From positions 1 to 43,841 of the forward strand of contig CAKTWW010000014.1 in NCBI GenBank assembly GCA_934630855.1: DNA of 43,841 nt, written 5' to 3'. The translations under genes and the position numbers were made by a program. This stretch comes from an uncultured Collinsella sp. (GTDB taxonomy: Bacteria > Actinomycetota > Coriobacteriia > Coriobacteriales > Coriobacteriaceae). Of the stretch, positions 25,716 to 34,464 are shown one piece after another (position 1 is the stretch's first letter; every line of letters begins with the position of its first letter). Under the pieces are notes generated by a model. The model saw nothing but the letters and a program-made list of their open reading frames with translations. It was not told the DNA's origin and did not search any database.

Positions 25716-27692
25716 ATGACCGATAGCATGCAGCAGATGGCGCTCGACACGCTCGGCGCCTATTTTGGCTACACCTCGTTTCGCCCTGGTCAGGACCGCA
25801 TGGTCGATGCGATCCTTGCCGGTCGCGACGCGCTGGGTGTTATGCCCACGGGCGCCGGCAAGTCCATCTGCTACCAGGTGCCTGCGCTCATGCTGCCCGG
25901 CATCACCTTTGTGGTGAGTCCGCTGCTATCGCTCATGGAGGACCAGACCCGCGCGCTGCTCGCGGCGGGTGCGCGCCCCAGCTATCTCAACTCCAGCCTT
26001 ACGCCTGCTCAGCAAAATACCGTTCTCAAGCGGGCGCGCGAGGGCCGCTACCAGCTTATGTACGTGGCACCCGAGCGCCTGCTCGAGCCGCGCTTTCTCG
26101 CCTTTGCCCAGGAAGCTGCGGCCGAAGGCGGTATTGGCGTGCCGCTCGTGGCCATTGACGAGGCCCACTGCGTGAGCCAATGGGGCCAGGATTTCCGCCC
26201 CGCCTATCTGCAGATTCGCGAGTTCATCGATGCGCTGCCGCAGCGCCCCATCGTGGCGGCCTTTACCGCCACGGCGACCGAGCGTGTGCGTGCGGACATT
26301 CAGCAAATGCTCGGCCTGCACAACCCCGCAACCGTGGTGACGGGCTTCGATCGTAAGAACCTCTACTTTGGCTGCGAGGAGATGGGCGACAAGGCCAAGA
26401 CCGCGTGGGTGCGCGACTACGTGATCGCGCATTCGAGCGAGAGCGGCATCGTGTATTGCTCGACCCGCAAGACGGTCGACGCGCTGGCAGGCGAGCTTGC
26501 CGAGGCGCTGGGCCCCAGCGGCATTCGCGTGGGGCGCTACCACGCCGGCATGGGCAACGACGCCCGTCGCCAGAGCCAGCGTGCCTTTATCGACGACGAC
26601 ATTCAGGTGATGGTTGCCACCAACGCCTTTGGCATGGGTATCGACAAGCCCAATGTGCGCTACGTAATCCACAACAACGTGCCCGAGAGCATCGAGGCCT
26701 ACTACCAGGAGGCGGGCCGTGCCGGTCGTGATGGCGATCCGGCGAGCTGTCACCTGCTGTGGAACGGCAACGATTTCCGCATGCGCCGCTTTTTGATCGA
26801 CCGCGGCGATGCGGCCGACGAGGCGCTCGACGACGAGCAACGTGCGTGGGCGCTTCAGAACCGCTACCGCCTGCTCAGCCAGATGGAGGGCTACTGCAAC
26901 ACCACCGGCTGCCTGCGCGAATACATGCTGCGCTACTTTGGCGACGAAGCGGCGGCCGAGCATGCGGCTGCGGGCGCGGACGGCACAGCAGACGAGACCG
27001 AGGGCTGCGGCAACTGCAGCAACTGCCTCACGCAGTTCGAGGTCGAGGATGTGACCGATATGGCCCGCGCCGCCGTGCGCTACGTGGCTACGCGCCCCAT
27101 GCGCTTTGGCAAGTCGCTCATCGCCGACGTACTCCACGGCGGCAATACCGAGCGCATTCGGCAGATGCATCTGGACGAGGACCGCGGCTACGGTGAGCTG
27201 TCGAGCGAATCGGTCGGGCGCATTAAGGACATCATCGGCCAGCTGTGTGGCCGCGGTTACCTGGCCACCTCGCAGGGCCAGTATCCGGTGGTGGGCCTGG
27301 GTCCGCGTGCCGGCGAGGTCGAGGACGAGGCGTTCGACTTTACCGTTAAACGCCGCGCGTCCAAGCGCAAGGCATCGGCGCGCGCCCGCCGCGCTGTCGA
27401 CCTGCTGCGCGAGGAGGCCGAGCTGGACCAGCGTCCGCGCGTGGGCGACGACGCCGAGCTGTTCGAGCGGCTGCGGGCACTTCGCAAGGAAATCTCGACC
27501 GAGCTCGAGATGGCGCCGTACATGGTCTTTTCCGACAAGGCCCTGCGCGGCCTGTGCCGCCTGCGTCCGCAGACGCGTGACGAGCTCATCCAGGTCAACG
27601 GCATCGGTGAGAAAAAGGCCGACAGCTTTGGCGAGCAGTTTATGGCGGCGATTGAAGAGTTTGAATCCGAGCACGCGCGGGATGGAGCATAA
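25716..27692 (+). CDS. recQ: ATP-dependent DNA helicase RecQ
   Basis: This 658-residue 3'-5' helicase has the complete RecQ plan. It has Walker A MPTGAGKS (about 43-50), DEAH box IDEAHCVSQWGQDFRP (about 146-161), FTATAT, the helicase C-terminal part AFGMGIDKPNVRYVIH and QEAGRAGRDG, zinc-binding cysteines in CNTTGC and GCGNCSNC, an RQC winged helix, and an HRDC domain (about 575-655). It works in recombination and fork repair. AGGAAA precedes the ATG. A GntR gene starts three bases after its stop, an unusual pairing that suggests co-transcription. Confidence 0.96.
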   Translation: MTDSMQQMALDTLGAYFGYTSFRPGQDRMVDAILAGRDALGVMPTGAGKSICYQVPALMLPGITFVVSPLLSLMEDQTRALLAAGARPSYLNSSLTPAQQNTVLKRAREGRYQLMYVAPERLLEPRFLAFAQEAAAEGGIGVPLVAIDEAHCVSQWGQDFRPAYLQIREFIDALPQRPIVAAFTATATERVRADIQQMLGLHNPATVVTGFDRKNLYFGCEEMGDKAKTAWVRDYVIAHSSESGIVYCSTRKTVDALAGELAEALGPSGIRVGRYHAGMGNDARRQSQRAFIDDDIQVMVATNAFGMGIDKPNVRYVIHNNVPESIEAYYQEAGRAGRDGDPASCHLLWNGNDFRMRRFLIDRGDAADEALDDEQRAWALQNRYRLLSQMEGYCNTTGCLREYMLRYFGDEAAAEHAAAGADGTADETEGCGNCSNCLTQFEVEDVTDMARAAVRYVATRPMRFGKSLIADVLHGGNTERIRQMHLDEDRGYGELSSESVGRIKDIIGQLCGRGYLATSQGQYPVVGLGPRAGEVEDEAFDFTVKRRASKRKASARARRAVDLLREEAELDQRPRVGDDAELFERLRALRKEISTELEMAPYMVFSDKALRGLCRLRPQTRDELIQVNGIGEKKADSFGEQFMAAIEEFESEHARDGA

Positions 27693-27695
27693 ACG

Positions 27696-28460
27696 ATGGT
27701 AACCGAGAGCAAAACCGAGCGTGCCGAGCGCGCCGAGGTGCCCGCCGTGCCGCTGTACCAGCAGGTCATGGATGACCTGAAGGGCGGGATCGCGCGCGGT
27801 GTCTACTCGGCAGGCTCGCGCATCCCTGCCGAGATGGAGCTCGCGAAGTCCTACGGCGTGGGGCGCATCACCGTGCGCCGCGCCATCGAGGAGCTGTCGC
27901 GCGCGGGATACCTCAACCGCCAGCAGGGGAGGGGCACCTTTGTGTGCGCTCCCAAGCTCAAGCGCAAGATTCGCCAGAAGGGCGATGTCCAGAGCTTTAC
28001 CGAGGGCTGTGCTGCCAACGATATGGTGCCGGGCGCGCGCCTGGTGTCGCGTATGGTGGTCGCGGCGACGCACGAGGACGCGGCGTTCTTTGGCGTGGAG
28101 CCAGGCTGCGAGCTCATCGTGGTCGAGCGTGTGCGCACGGCCGACGGCATCCCCGTCATGCTCGAGAACAACGCCTTTGTGCTGGCGGACCATCCCTATC
28201 TGCAGACGCTGGCCGACGAGGACCTTACCGATAACTCGATCTTTGCGGTCGTTGCCGAACATTCGGGCCGCGCGCCGCTCAAGTCCGATCCCTGTACCGT
28301 GGAGATCGCACTGGCCGATGCTCAAGCCGCTCCGCTGCTGGAGGTGCCGGTCGGTGAGCCGCTCTTCTATATGGAGGCCTACTTTACCGATGCCGATGAG
28401 CGGCCCCTGTTGCTCGGCCGCCAAAAGATCGTGGGCTCGCGCTACGTCTTCGACATCTAA
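27696..28460 (+). CDS. GntR/HutC-family regulator with UTRA domain
   Basis: This 254-residue regulator has an N-terminal winged helix (AEMELAKSYGVGRITVRRAIEELSR and GRGTFV wing) and a UTRA domain (about 100-250). It starts three bases after the recQ stop. Its Shine-Dalgarno would lie within the end of recQ, implying translational coupling. The SIS gene at 28605 is downstream, with two 17-bp ATAGAAC repeats between, so that gene is its probable target. Compared with the GntR protein at 24661, it shares the RITVRRA recognition core but has VG where that one has VS. Confidence 0.9.
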   Translation: MVTESKTERAERAEVPAVPLYQQVMDDLKGGIARGVYSAGSRIPAEMELAKSYGVGRITVRRAIEELSRAGYLNRQQGRGTFVCAPKLKRKIRQKGDVQSFTEGCAANDMVPGARLVSRMVVAATHEDAAFFGVEPGCELIVVERVRTADGIPVMLENNAFVLADHPYLQTLADEDLTDNSIFAVVAEHSGRAPLKSDPCTVEIALADAQAAPLLEVPVGEPLFYMEAYFTDADERPLLLGRQKIVGSRYVFDI

Positions 28461-28469
28461 CGTCCACAG

Positions 28470-28548
28470 ATAGAACAACATAGAACAAATCTGCCGAAAT
28501 GACTTCACGGGCGATACATTGCGTGGTATATATAGAACAACATAGAAC
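28470..28548 (+). promoter_or_regulatory. Twin ATAGAAC operators and promoter of SIS copy 3
   Basis: ATAGAACAACATAGAAC occurs at 28470-28486 and again at 28532-28548, 62 bp apart (about six helical turns). Each is a double ATAGAAC with 10-bp period. A TTCACG/TATATA promoter (28504-28509, 28527-28532, 17-bp spacer) overlaps the second copy. Confidence 0.65.
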
Positions 28549-28604
28549 GACCGCAGGTACGAGCTGCTGTCGCTCAAAGCCGCCACACAGGGAGGAACAT
28601 CAGC

Positions 28605-29573
28605 ATGAACGCACACGATCTGGTTCAGGAGATCATCGAGCGCAAGGGTAAGGTCGAGAATGTCTTTTGGATCGCCTGCGGCGGTTCGATGATCGACCTG
28701 ATGCCGGCCAACGAGCTGCTCAAGCGCGAGGCCACCACGTTTACCTCCACGGTCTACACCGCGCGCGAGTTTTGTCTGATGGCCCCCAAGAGCCTTGGCG
28801 AGAAGTCGCTCGTCATCGCCTGCAGCCACAGCGGCAACACGCAGGAGGTCGTCGACGGTTGCGAGATGGCGCTGGCGGCCGGCGCCGAGGTCGTTGCCAT
28901 GACCGACTGCGAGGGCTCCAAGATCGATAACGGCAAGTGGACCACCTGGGTCTACCCGTGGGGCGAGGGCGTGTCGCAGGCCGAGGTGCCGCAGGGCATC
29001 GGCGCTCTGATCGCCGCCGAGCTGCTCGACCAGCAGGAGGGCTACGAGGCGCTCGCCGACATGTACGAGGGCCTCAAGCAGATGGACGCGCTGCTGCCTG
29101 CCGCCCGCGAGATAGTCAACGCTGAGCTGGGCGCCCGCTTCGCCGAGCTCTGCCAGCAGCATAAGTTCTTCTATATCCTGGGTTCCGGCCCCAACTTTAG
29201 CCAGACCTATGCCATGGCCATCTGCTCGCTCATGGAGATGCAGTGGCAGCACTGCTGCTACATCCACTCCGGCGAGTACTTCCATGGCCCCTTCGAGGCC
29301 ACCGAGCCCGGCGTGTTCTACTTTGTGCAGCTTGGCGCGGGCGAGTGCCGCCCCATGGAGGAGCGCGCGCTTGCGTTCCTCAACACGCACACCGACACGA
29401 TCATGGTGCTCGACGCGCTGGAGTACGGCGTGGGCGACGTGCCTGCCAGCGTTCGTTCCTTCCTGGAGCCGATCTTCTTCTATGCGATGAGCTGCGAGCT
29501 GCGTGCCGCCCGCGGCAAGGTCTTCGACCACAGCCCCGAGTTCCGCCGCTACATGGGCATCGAGCAATACTAA
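28605..29573 (+). CDS. FrlB/FraB-like SIS-domain deglycase (copy 3)
   Basis: This 322-residue two-SIS-domain protein ends in RRYMGIEQY. Glu211 (LMEMQW) and His227 (GEYFHGPFE) are 16 residues apart, as in FraB. No PTS is adjacent, so it either uses a compound imported by one of the two PTS blocks or by a transporter elsewhere. It is controlled from its own promoter with ATAGAAC operators and is followed by a terminator. GGGAGG precedes the ATG. Confidence 0.83.
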   Translation: MNAHDLVQEIIERKGKVENVFWIACGGSMIDLMPANELLKREATTFTSTVYTAREFCLMAPKSLGEKSLVIACSHSGNTQEVVDGCEMALAAGAEVVAMTDCEGSKIDNGKWTTWVYPWGEGVSQAEVPQGIGALIAAELLDQQEGYEALADMYEGLKQMDALLPAAREIVNAELGARFAELCQQHKFFYILGSGPNFSQTYAMAICSLMEMQWQHCCYIHSGEYFHGPFEATEPGVFYFVQLGAGECRPMEERALAFLNTHTDTIMVLDALEYGVGDVPASVRSFLEPIFFYAMSCELRAARGKVFDHSPEFRRYMGIEQY

Positions 29574-29599
29574 GTAACGGGGAAAGCAGTCTTTCACGA

Positions 29600-29630
29600 C
29601 GGGGCCTTCGCCAAGCGCGGGCCCCGTTTT
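29600..29630 (+). terminator. Terminator after SIS copy 3
   Basis: CGGGGCC (29600-29606) pairs with GGCCCCG (29620-29626), followed by TTTT. Confidence 0.8.
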
Positions 29631-29704
29631 GCGTTATGGTGACCTGTTTCTGTTTGTTGGAAAACCATTCACCTTCGATTCGCAAACGTTTTGCATGAGT
29701 CAAA

Positions 29705-29744
29705 AAAGCGGGCCGCGCCGGGGATTTCCGGCGCGGCCCGCTTT
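29705..29744 (-). terminator. Terminator of the dehydrogenase gene
   Basis: AAAGCGGGCCGCGCCGG (29705-29721) and its exact complement (29728-29744) form a perfect 17-bp stem. On the minus strand it ends in a T run (29702-29707), as expected for the gene at 29785. Confidence 0.9.
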
Positions 29745-29784
29745 GCATGGCACTTGGATATGTGAGGTCAGACCAGCCAACGGC

Positions 29785-30762
29785 CTATTTGGCGTCGTAG
29801 GCCTCGGCGTCCCACCAGTCGAGCTGGGCGATGTTGTCGCGGATGTGCTGGCAGCTCTTGTGGAAGCCCTCGAGCTCGTGCTCGGACAGGTCGAGCGTGT
29901 AGACCTCCTCGACGCCCTCGGCGCCGATCACGCACGGCAGGGAGGTGAAGATGCCCTCCTCGCCATATTGGCCGGTCATGAGCGTGGAGGCAGAAAGCAC
30001 GGCGTGCTCGTTGTGCAGCACAGCGGCGCAGACGCGCGCGGCAGAGTTGGCGACGGCGTACTCGGTGCACTGTTTGCCGGCGTAGGTCACATAGCCGCCC
30101 TTGCGCGCGAGCTCCTCGACCTCCATGTGGTCGAAGGCGTACTTGTCGGGGTTCTCGGCCTGAAGCTCGGTCAGGCTCTTGCCGGCGATGGTTGCGGCCT
30201 TAAAGGCAGCCAGCTGGCTAAAGCCGTGCTCGCCGATCATGTAGGCGTCGATGGACTTGGGGCTCACGCCGACCTTCTTGGAGATCTCGGTGCGAAGGCG
30301 GGCAGAATCCAGGCCGCAGCCCGAGCCGATGATCTTCTTGGGGTCGTAGCCGGTCAGGTGCCACAGCTCGGTGCACACGACGTCGCAGGGGTTGGAGATG
30401 CTCACGAAGATGCCGTCGAAGCCGGCGTTGACGATACGCTTGGCAAAGGTGCGGGCGGCGTCGGTGGTAAAGAACAGCTCGCCGTCGCGGTTGCCGGCGG
30501 CCAGCGCGACCTTGCCGGCGGCGTTGACGATGACGTCGCAGCAGGCAAGCTCCTCGTAGTGGTCGTAGCAGTTGACGATCTTGGTGTTATACGGGACAAA
30601 CGAAAGGGAGTCGCGCAGGTCCTGGACCTCGGACGTCACTTTGGCCTCGTTGATATCGCACAGGTACAGCTCGTCGGCAATGCCCTGCATAAGCAGGCTG
30701 TTGGCGACATGTGCTCCTACGTGGCCCTGGCCGACCACACCGATCTTACGCGTCTGGTACAT
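29785..30762 (-). CDS. L-lactate/L-2-hydroxyisocaproate-type dehydrogenase
   Basis: This 325-residue NAD-dependent 2-hydroxy acid dehydrogenase of the LDH/MDH fold has GQGHVG (11-16), Asp36 for NAD preference, SISNPCDVV (121-129), GLDSARLR (150-157) with Asp152/Arg155, and the catalytic His179 in GEHGFSQ. The substrate loop reads AAGKVALAAGNRDGELFF, without the usual LDH (Q/R) loop, and resembles the L-2-hydroxyisocaproate dehydrogenase of lactobacilli as I recall it. It probably reduces 2-oxo acids, either pyruvate or branched ones. ATG 30762 follows GAAAGGA; the frame extends 13 codons upstream. A minus-strand TACAAT (30800-30805) is a likely -10. Confidence 0.85.
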   Translation of the reverse strand: MYQTRKIGVVGQGHVGAHVANSLLMQGIADELYLCDINEAKVTSEVQDLRDSLSFVPYNTKIVNCYDHYEELACCDVIVNAAGKVALAAGNRDGELFFTTDAARTFAKRIVNAGFDGIFVSISNPCDVVCTELWHLTGYDPKKIIGSGCGLDSARLRTEISKKVGVSPKSIDAYMIGEHGFSQLAAFKAATIAGKSLTELQAENPDKYAFDHMEVEELARKGGYVTYAGKQCTEYAVANSAARVCAAVLHNEHAVLSASTLMTGQYGEEGIFTSLPCVIGAEGVEEVYTLDLSEHELEGFHKSCQHIRDNIAQLDWWDAEAYDAK

Positions 30763-30973
30763 ATGAGTATCCTTTCGGCCGAGTTTTTCGCGTTGAAACA
30801 TTGTAGCGTCCTGCCGTCACTTTGCTAGGCTAAAGTGCAGCAGATTTTAGAGACATGCCGTAATTTCTACTTTTGAGGCGTTTTGGGCCGCTGACGGCAT
30901 CGCTGGGCGATGTGCTCGCGCGGATGGGGCCGCTCGTTGTACCATAGCTGCAACTGACTCGTAAGGAGCATCC

Positions 30974-31900
30974 ATGCCCATTCGCATCCCCGACGCCCTC
31001 CCTGCCGCTGCGCAGCTCGAGAGCGAGAACATCTTTGTCATGACCGAGTACCGCGCGCTGCATCAGGATATCCGCCCGCTGCGCGTGCTCATCCTCAACC
31101 TCATGCCCACCAAGATCGCCACCGAGACGCAGATCATGCGCAAGCTCTCCAACACGCCGCTACAGGTGGAGGTGGACCTGCTGCGCACCAAGACGCACGA
31201 GGCCACGCACGTGAGCGCCGGGCACCTGGAGACGTTCTACCGCACGTTCGACGACATCCGCGACATCCACTACGACGGTCTGATTATCACGGGCGCGCCG
31301 GTGGAGCAGATGCCGTTTGAGGAGGTCGACTACTGGCCCGAGCTCTGCCAGATTATGGACTGGTCCACCACGCACGTGCATTCCACGCTGCACATTTGCT
31401 GGGGCGCACAGGCGGGCCTGTACCATCATTACGGAATTCAGAAGTATGACTTGCCGGCCAAGGCGAGCGGTGTGTTTGAGCATCATCTGGTGAAGCCGCA
31501 AAGCCCGCTGGTGCGCGGCTTTGACGACCGCTTCTATGCCGTGCACTCGCGCAACACCGACGTGCGCCGCGAGGACGTGGAGGCCGAGCCACAGCTCGAG
31601 GTCGTGGCCGTGTCCGACGAGGTGGGGCTGTACATCGTCAAATCGACCGACAGCCGCCGCTTCTTTGTCTTTGGTCATCCCGAGTACGACACCGACACGC
31701 TGCGCCTGGAGTACGAGCGCGACGTAAAGCGCGGGCTCAACCCGGAGGTGCCGGCGCATTACTTCCCAAACGACGACCCCACGGCCGAGCCGCGCAACGT
31801 CTGGCGCAGCCAGGCTCAGCTGTTCTACACCAACTGGCTCAACTACTACGTCTACCAGACCACGCCCTACGACCTGGCGCGAGCCGGCGAAGAGCACTAG
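30974..31900 (+). CDS. metA: Homoserine O-acetyltransferase (MetA family)
   Basis: This 308-residue protein is a MetA-type homoserine acyltransferase for methionine biosynthesis. The family's landmarks sit at canonical numbers: Cys142 nucleophile (HICWGAQAG), His235 and Glu237 (FGHPEYD). Residue 111 is Glu ([15 protein letters not shown]). Glu111 is associated with acetyl-CoA and Gly111 with succinyl-CoA, so O-acetylhomoserine is the predicted product. AAGGAG precedes the ATG. The gene is divergent from the dehydrogenase across 211 bp. I see no SAM-riboswitch fold in that region. The 3' end is 23 bp from a convergent folate gene. Confidence 0.93.
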   Translation: MPIRIPDALPAAAQLESENIFVMTEYRALHQDIRPLRVLILNLMPTKIATETQIMRKLSNTPLQVEVDLLRTKTHEATHVSAGHLETFYRTFDDIRDIHYDGLIITGAPVEQMPFEEVDYWPELCQIMDWSTTHVHSTLHICWGAQAGLYHHYGIQKYDLPAKASGVFEHHLVKPQSPLVRGFDDRFYAVHSRNTDVRREDVEAEPQLEVVAVSDEVGLYIVKSTDSRRFFVFGHPEYDTDTLRLEYERDVKRGLNPEVPAHYFPNDDPTAEPRNVWRSQAQLFYTNWLNYYVYQTTPYDLARAGEEH

Positions 31901-31923
31901 GCTGCTGAGGGGCGTGCCGGCGG

Positions 31924-32520
31924 TTAGGCGCTGATGATGTTGTGTAGCGGCAAGTCGTGGGCGTCGGTGGGGATGTGGTTGACGCGCTGCTCGTCAAAGG
32001 CGATGCCGACGATTTGGCACGATGCCGAGAGCGTGGGCAGGTAACGGTCGTAGCAGCCGCCGCCGTAGCCTAGGCGTGCACCGGTGCGATCGAAGGCCAC
32101 GAGCGGCACAACGACCATGCCGAGGGTCTCGGCAGGCACGATGGGGAAGCGGCCGCTGTCGATGTCCGTAGCCGCGAAGGCCCGCGTTGGGTGGGCGATA
32201 AACGGAGCCGTGTCGACGTCGCCCGTGGCTACCACTCGCATGTACATACGCTGGCCGCATGCCGCGGCGTCAGCTGCCGAGAGCATGCACGGATAGGCCA
32301 CCTGCCAGCCGCGCTCGGCGGCCTCGGCGGCAAACGCGGCAGGGTTGACTTCGGAGCCCATGGCGGCATAGATGGCAACGGTGCGCGGGGCTTCGGGGCC
32401 CACGTGCTCCAGCAGCTCAACAAGCCGCGCACAAACGGCGGCGGACTTCGCCGCCCGCACATCCAGCTCGATCGCATCGCGCCGGGCAATCACCGCCCGC
32501 CGCAGCTCAGCCTTATCCAT
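31924..32520 (-). CDS. 5-formyltetrahydrofolate cyclo-ligase
   Basis: This 198-residue enzyme converts 5-formyl-THF to 5,10-methenyl-THF with ATP. It shows the Lys/Arg-rich N-terminus (KAELRRAVIARRDAI), IYAAMGSEVNP, a formyl-folate region and the ATP loop LGYGGGCYDRYL (150-161). ATG 32520 is chosen, with GGGAGA upstream. A TTG in frame at 32547 falls inside a palindrome and is not likely to be used. It is convergent with metA. Confidence 0.9.
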   Translation of the reverse strand: MDKAELRRAVIARRDAIELDVRAAKSAAVCARLVELLEHVGPEAPRTVAIYAAMGSEVNPAAFAAEAAERGWQVAYPCMLSAADAAACGQRMYMRVVATGDVDTAPFIAHPTRAFAATDIDSGRFPIVPAETLGMVVVPLVAFDRTGARLGYGGGCYDRYLPTLSASCQIVGIAFDEQRVNHIPTDAHDLPLHNIISA

Positions 32521-32536
32521 CCAGCCATCATCTCCC

Positions 32537-32575
32537 AAACCTGCCAAAAAGGGACAGGTTTATTTTGGCAGGTTT
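32537..32575. repeat. GGGACAGG-core palindrome (AACCTGCC arm type)
   Basis: AAACCTGCCAAAA and TTTTGGCAGGTTT enclose AGGGACAGGTTTA. It is the complete form of the element at 15329-15366 and lies just upstream of the cyclo-ligase gene. Confidence 0.85.
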
Positions 32576-32607
32576 TATCTGGGCAAACGCGATAGATTCG
32601 GCGTAAG

Positions 32608-32640
32608 CCACCACAAAGGTGCCTGTCCCCTTTGTGGTGA
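32608..32640. repeat. GGGGACAGGCACC palindrome, reverse orientation
   Basis: CCACCACAAAGG (32608-32619) and CCTTTGTGGTGA enclose TGCCTGTCC. It is 33 bp after the previous palindrome and has a different arm family. Together the two fill the 210-bp gap between the cyclo-ligase and the next gene. Confidence 0.85.
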
Positions 32641-32730
32641 TTTGGCTCCCGTTTGGCTTTGTTGCGCAACAAGGGCCGCGGTTTCGGGTTTACCTTCATG
32701 GTGGAAGGAATGAACCGAAAGGAGCCCGTC

Positions 32731-34386
32731 ATGTTTTGTCGCTCGTGTAGCACGCCGCTTGTCGACGACGCCCTCTTTTGCCCCGTATGCGGCGCGCCCG
32801 TAGCGCCCGATCAGGTCGCGTCCGCGCGGCAACCCCAGCCTGCCGCGCCCGTCCCTCAACAATATGTGCCCGTGCAGCAGCCCGCGCGGCGCAAGCGTTC
32901 CAAGAAGCCCCTCATCGCGCTTGCCGCGGTGCTTGCCGTGGCGGCGGGCATCGGCGGTGGCGCGCTGTTTTACTTCACCCAGATCGCGACCACCGCAATC
33001 GATGAGAAGACCTTCCCGGACAGCGGCATGCGTGCGCTTGTTTCGACCAGGTACGACACCAACGGCGACGGCCGCATCTCGCGCGACGAGGCCAAGGTGG
33101 TGACGTCGGTCGAGCTGGACGGCGTCGCGTCGACGCAGGGCCTGGGAAAGGCGTTTCCGCATGTCGTCAACGTAGAATCCGGCGGGGACAAGCTTGTCAA
33201 CCTAGACCTCTCAGGCTGCGGCGACCTTAAGACGGTCGACCTCGACTCGGCGAGCAACGTCACCGCCGTTAACCTGGATGGCTGCGATAACATCGAGAAG
33301 CTCGACCTCAAAAACGCCGAAGGCCTCAAAAGTGTCGATCTTTCGGGCAAAAAGAAGCTTGCCACGCTCGCGCTGCCGCAGGACACGAAGGTCGGCGGCA
33401 TTAAGGACACGCAGCTCGAGGAGCTGTGGCTGCCGGTGTCCTACGAAGGCACCGATAAATCGGACCAGTACGGCGATATCTACGAGATCGAGCGCGATGA
33501 GAACGGATACGTCACAGGCTTCATGTCCGCCGTCAAGCAGGGTGGCGGCATGAGCTACAGCGTTGAGCACGATGGGTCTCACCGCGTCTCGGAGATTGAA
33601 GAAGATCTGGCAGGCGGCTACGTGAATATCAATACGTTTACATACGACGCTGACGGCAACGTCACACGCATCGACTGCGATGCCGACATTAGCGATTCGT
33701 CGAGCTCCACGACGTTCACGTATGATGCGGACGGAAACCTAATCAACAAGACAACCCATGCGGGCTACGGCGAGAGCTCGAGCACGTACGTTTACGAGGA
33801 CGGCAACATGGTGACAAACACCGATACCAGCCCGGCCAACCCTCGGACGGTTGTGTATTCGTACGGATACGACAAGGATCGCGTGACGTCCTTTACGCTT
33901 GACTGCCAGGGCGACACCGTGGGCACCAGGTGGACGATCACCGCGGGCTATGAGTATGACAAGGACGGCAACATTTCGCGCATTTCGCCTGTGGCCTACG
34001 ACTCGCACGGCAACGACTACGGTTCGCTGAATTCGTACGCAGCGGTGGATTATTCGTACAGCGACGGAAAGATCGACAGGATCGATTCTGAGCGCGGCGG
34101 CTATGCGGAGTTTTACTACGACGAGCACGGTAATCTGACGTCGGTCGACGAGTATGCCGGCAGGGGCTCGGATGCCGAGTTTGAGTTTGAGCACGAGGTC
34201 GAGTACCAGCGCTACTTCTGCAACAAGCACGAGAAGAACAAACCGGAGGAGTGGATTCGCCTGGATGCGGAGTACGACGTCGACCAGGGTAGCTGGAGCA
34301 ACGATTCCGATTATGGTCGCGAGTGCTTTGCAAAGATGTACAAGCTCAATCCGCTGGCAGCCACGCCAAACCCGTTCCTCAAGTAA
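32731..34386 (+). CDS. Zinc-ribbon, EF-hand and YD-repeat membrane protein
   Basis: This 551-residue protein has an unusual domain string. A zinc ribbon (Cys3, Cys6, Cys17, Cys20) is followed by a Pro/Gln linker, a basic patch RRKRSKK, one membrane helix (about 60-82), an EF-hand-like loop DTNGDGRISRDE (109-120) and a leucine-rich/solenoid region with LDLSGCGDL, LDGCDNIEKL and LKNAEGL steps (about 140-215). Beta-strand repeats of YD/RHS style then follow, such as YDADGNVTRI, YDKDGNISRI and YDEHGNLTSV (about 300-480). The outer part is probably extracytoplasmic. GAAAGGAG precedes ATG 32731. It resembles the protein at 7793 in its N-terminal layout. Function unknown; adhesion or calcium binding are guesses. 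Confidence 0.8.
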   Translation: MFCRSCSTPLVDDALFCPVCGAPVAPDQVASARQPQPAAPVPQQYVPVQQPARRKRSKKPLIALAAVLAVAAGIGGGALFYFTQIATTAIDEKTFPDSGMRALVSTRYDTNGDGRISRDEAKVVTSVELDGVASTQGLGKAFPHVVNVESGGDKLVNLDLSGCGDLKTVDLDSASNVTAVNLDGCDNIEKLDLKNAEGLKSVDLSGKKKLATLALPQDTKVGGIKDTQLEELWLPVSYEGTDKSDQYGDIYEIERDENGYVTGFMSAVKQGGGMSYSVEHDGSHRVSEIEEDLAGGYVNINTFTYDADGNVTRIDCDADISDSSSSTTFTYDADGNLINKTTHAGYGESSSTYVYEDGNMVTNTDTSPANPRTVVYSYGYDKDRVTSFTLDCQGDTVGTRWTITAGYEYDKDGNISRISPVAYDSHGNDYGSLNSYAAVDYSYSDGKIDRIDSERGGYAEFYYDEHGNLTSVDEYAGRGSDAEFEFEHEVEYQRYFCNKHEKNKPEEWIRLDAEYDVDQGSWSNDSDYGRECFAKMYKLNPLAATPNPFLK

Positions 34387-34398
34387 CAGCTCACCCGC

Positions 34399-34437
34399 AA
34401 ACCACCACAAAGGTGCCTGTCCCCTTTGTGGTGGTTT
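34399..34437 (+). repeat. GGGGACAGGCACC palindrome acting as terminator
   Basis: AAACCACCACAAAGG and CCTTTGTGGTGGTTT with T5 flank TGCCTGTCC. It lies 12 bp after the YD-repeat gene and can terminate it. It is nearly identical to the copy at 32608. Confidence 0.85.
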
Positions 34438-34464
34438 TTGCTGAGGGGTGGGCGTCCGCGGTGG

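Noticed and set aside
25926..29597. A 1223-codon minus-strand open frame across recQ, GntR and SIS copy 3.
   Set aside because: It spans three well-supported plus-strand genes and their promoter region. A single protein here is not plausible, and codon bias explains the lack of stops.
30763..30973. SAM riboswitch upstream of metA.
   Set aside because: I could not fold a SAM-I or SAM-II consensus in this 211-bp region; it contains a promoter candidate and a small palindrome only.
32521..32547. TTG start for the cyclo-ligase at 32547.
   Set aside because: This start falls inside a palindrome and would add nine residues not typical of the family. ATG 32520 fits better.
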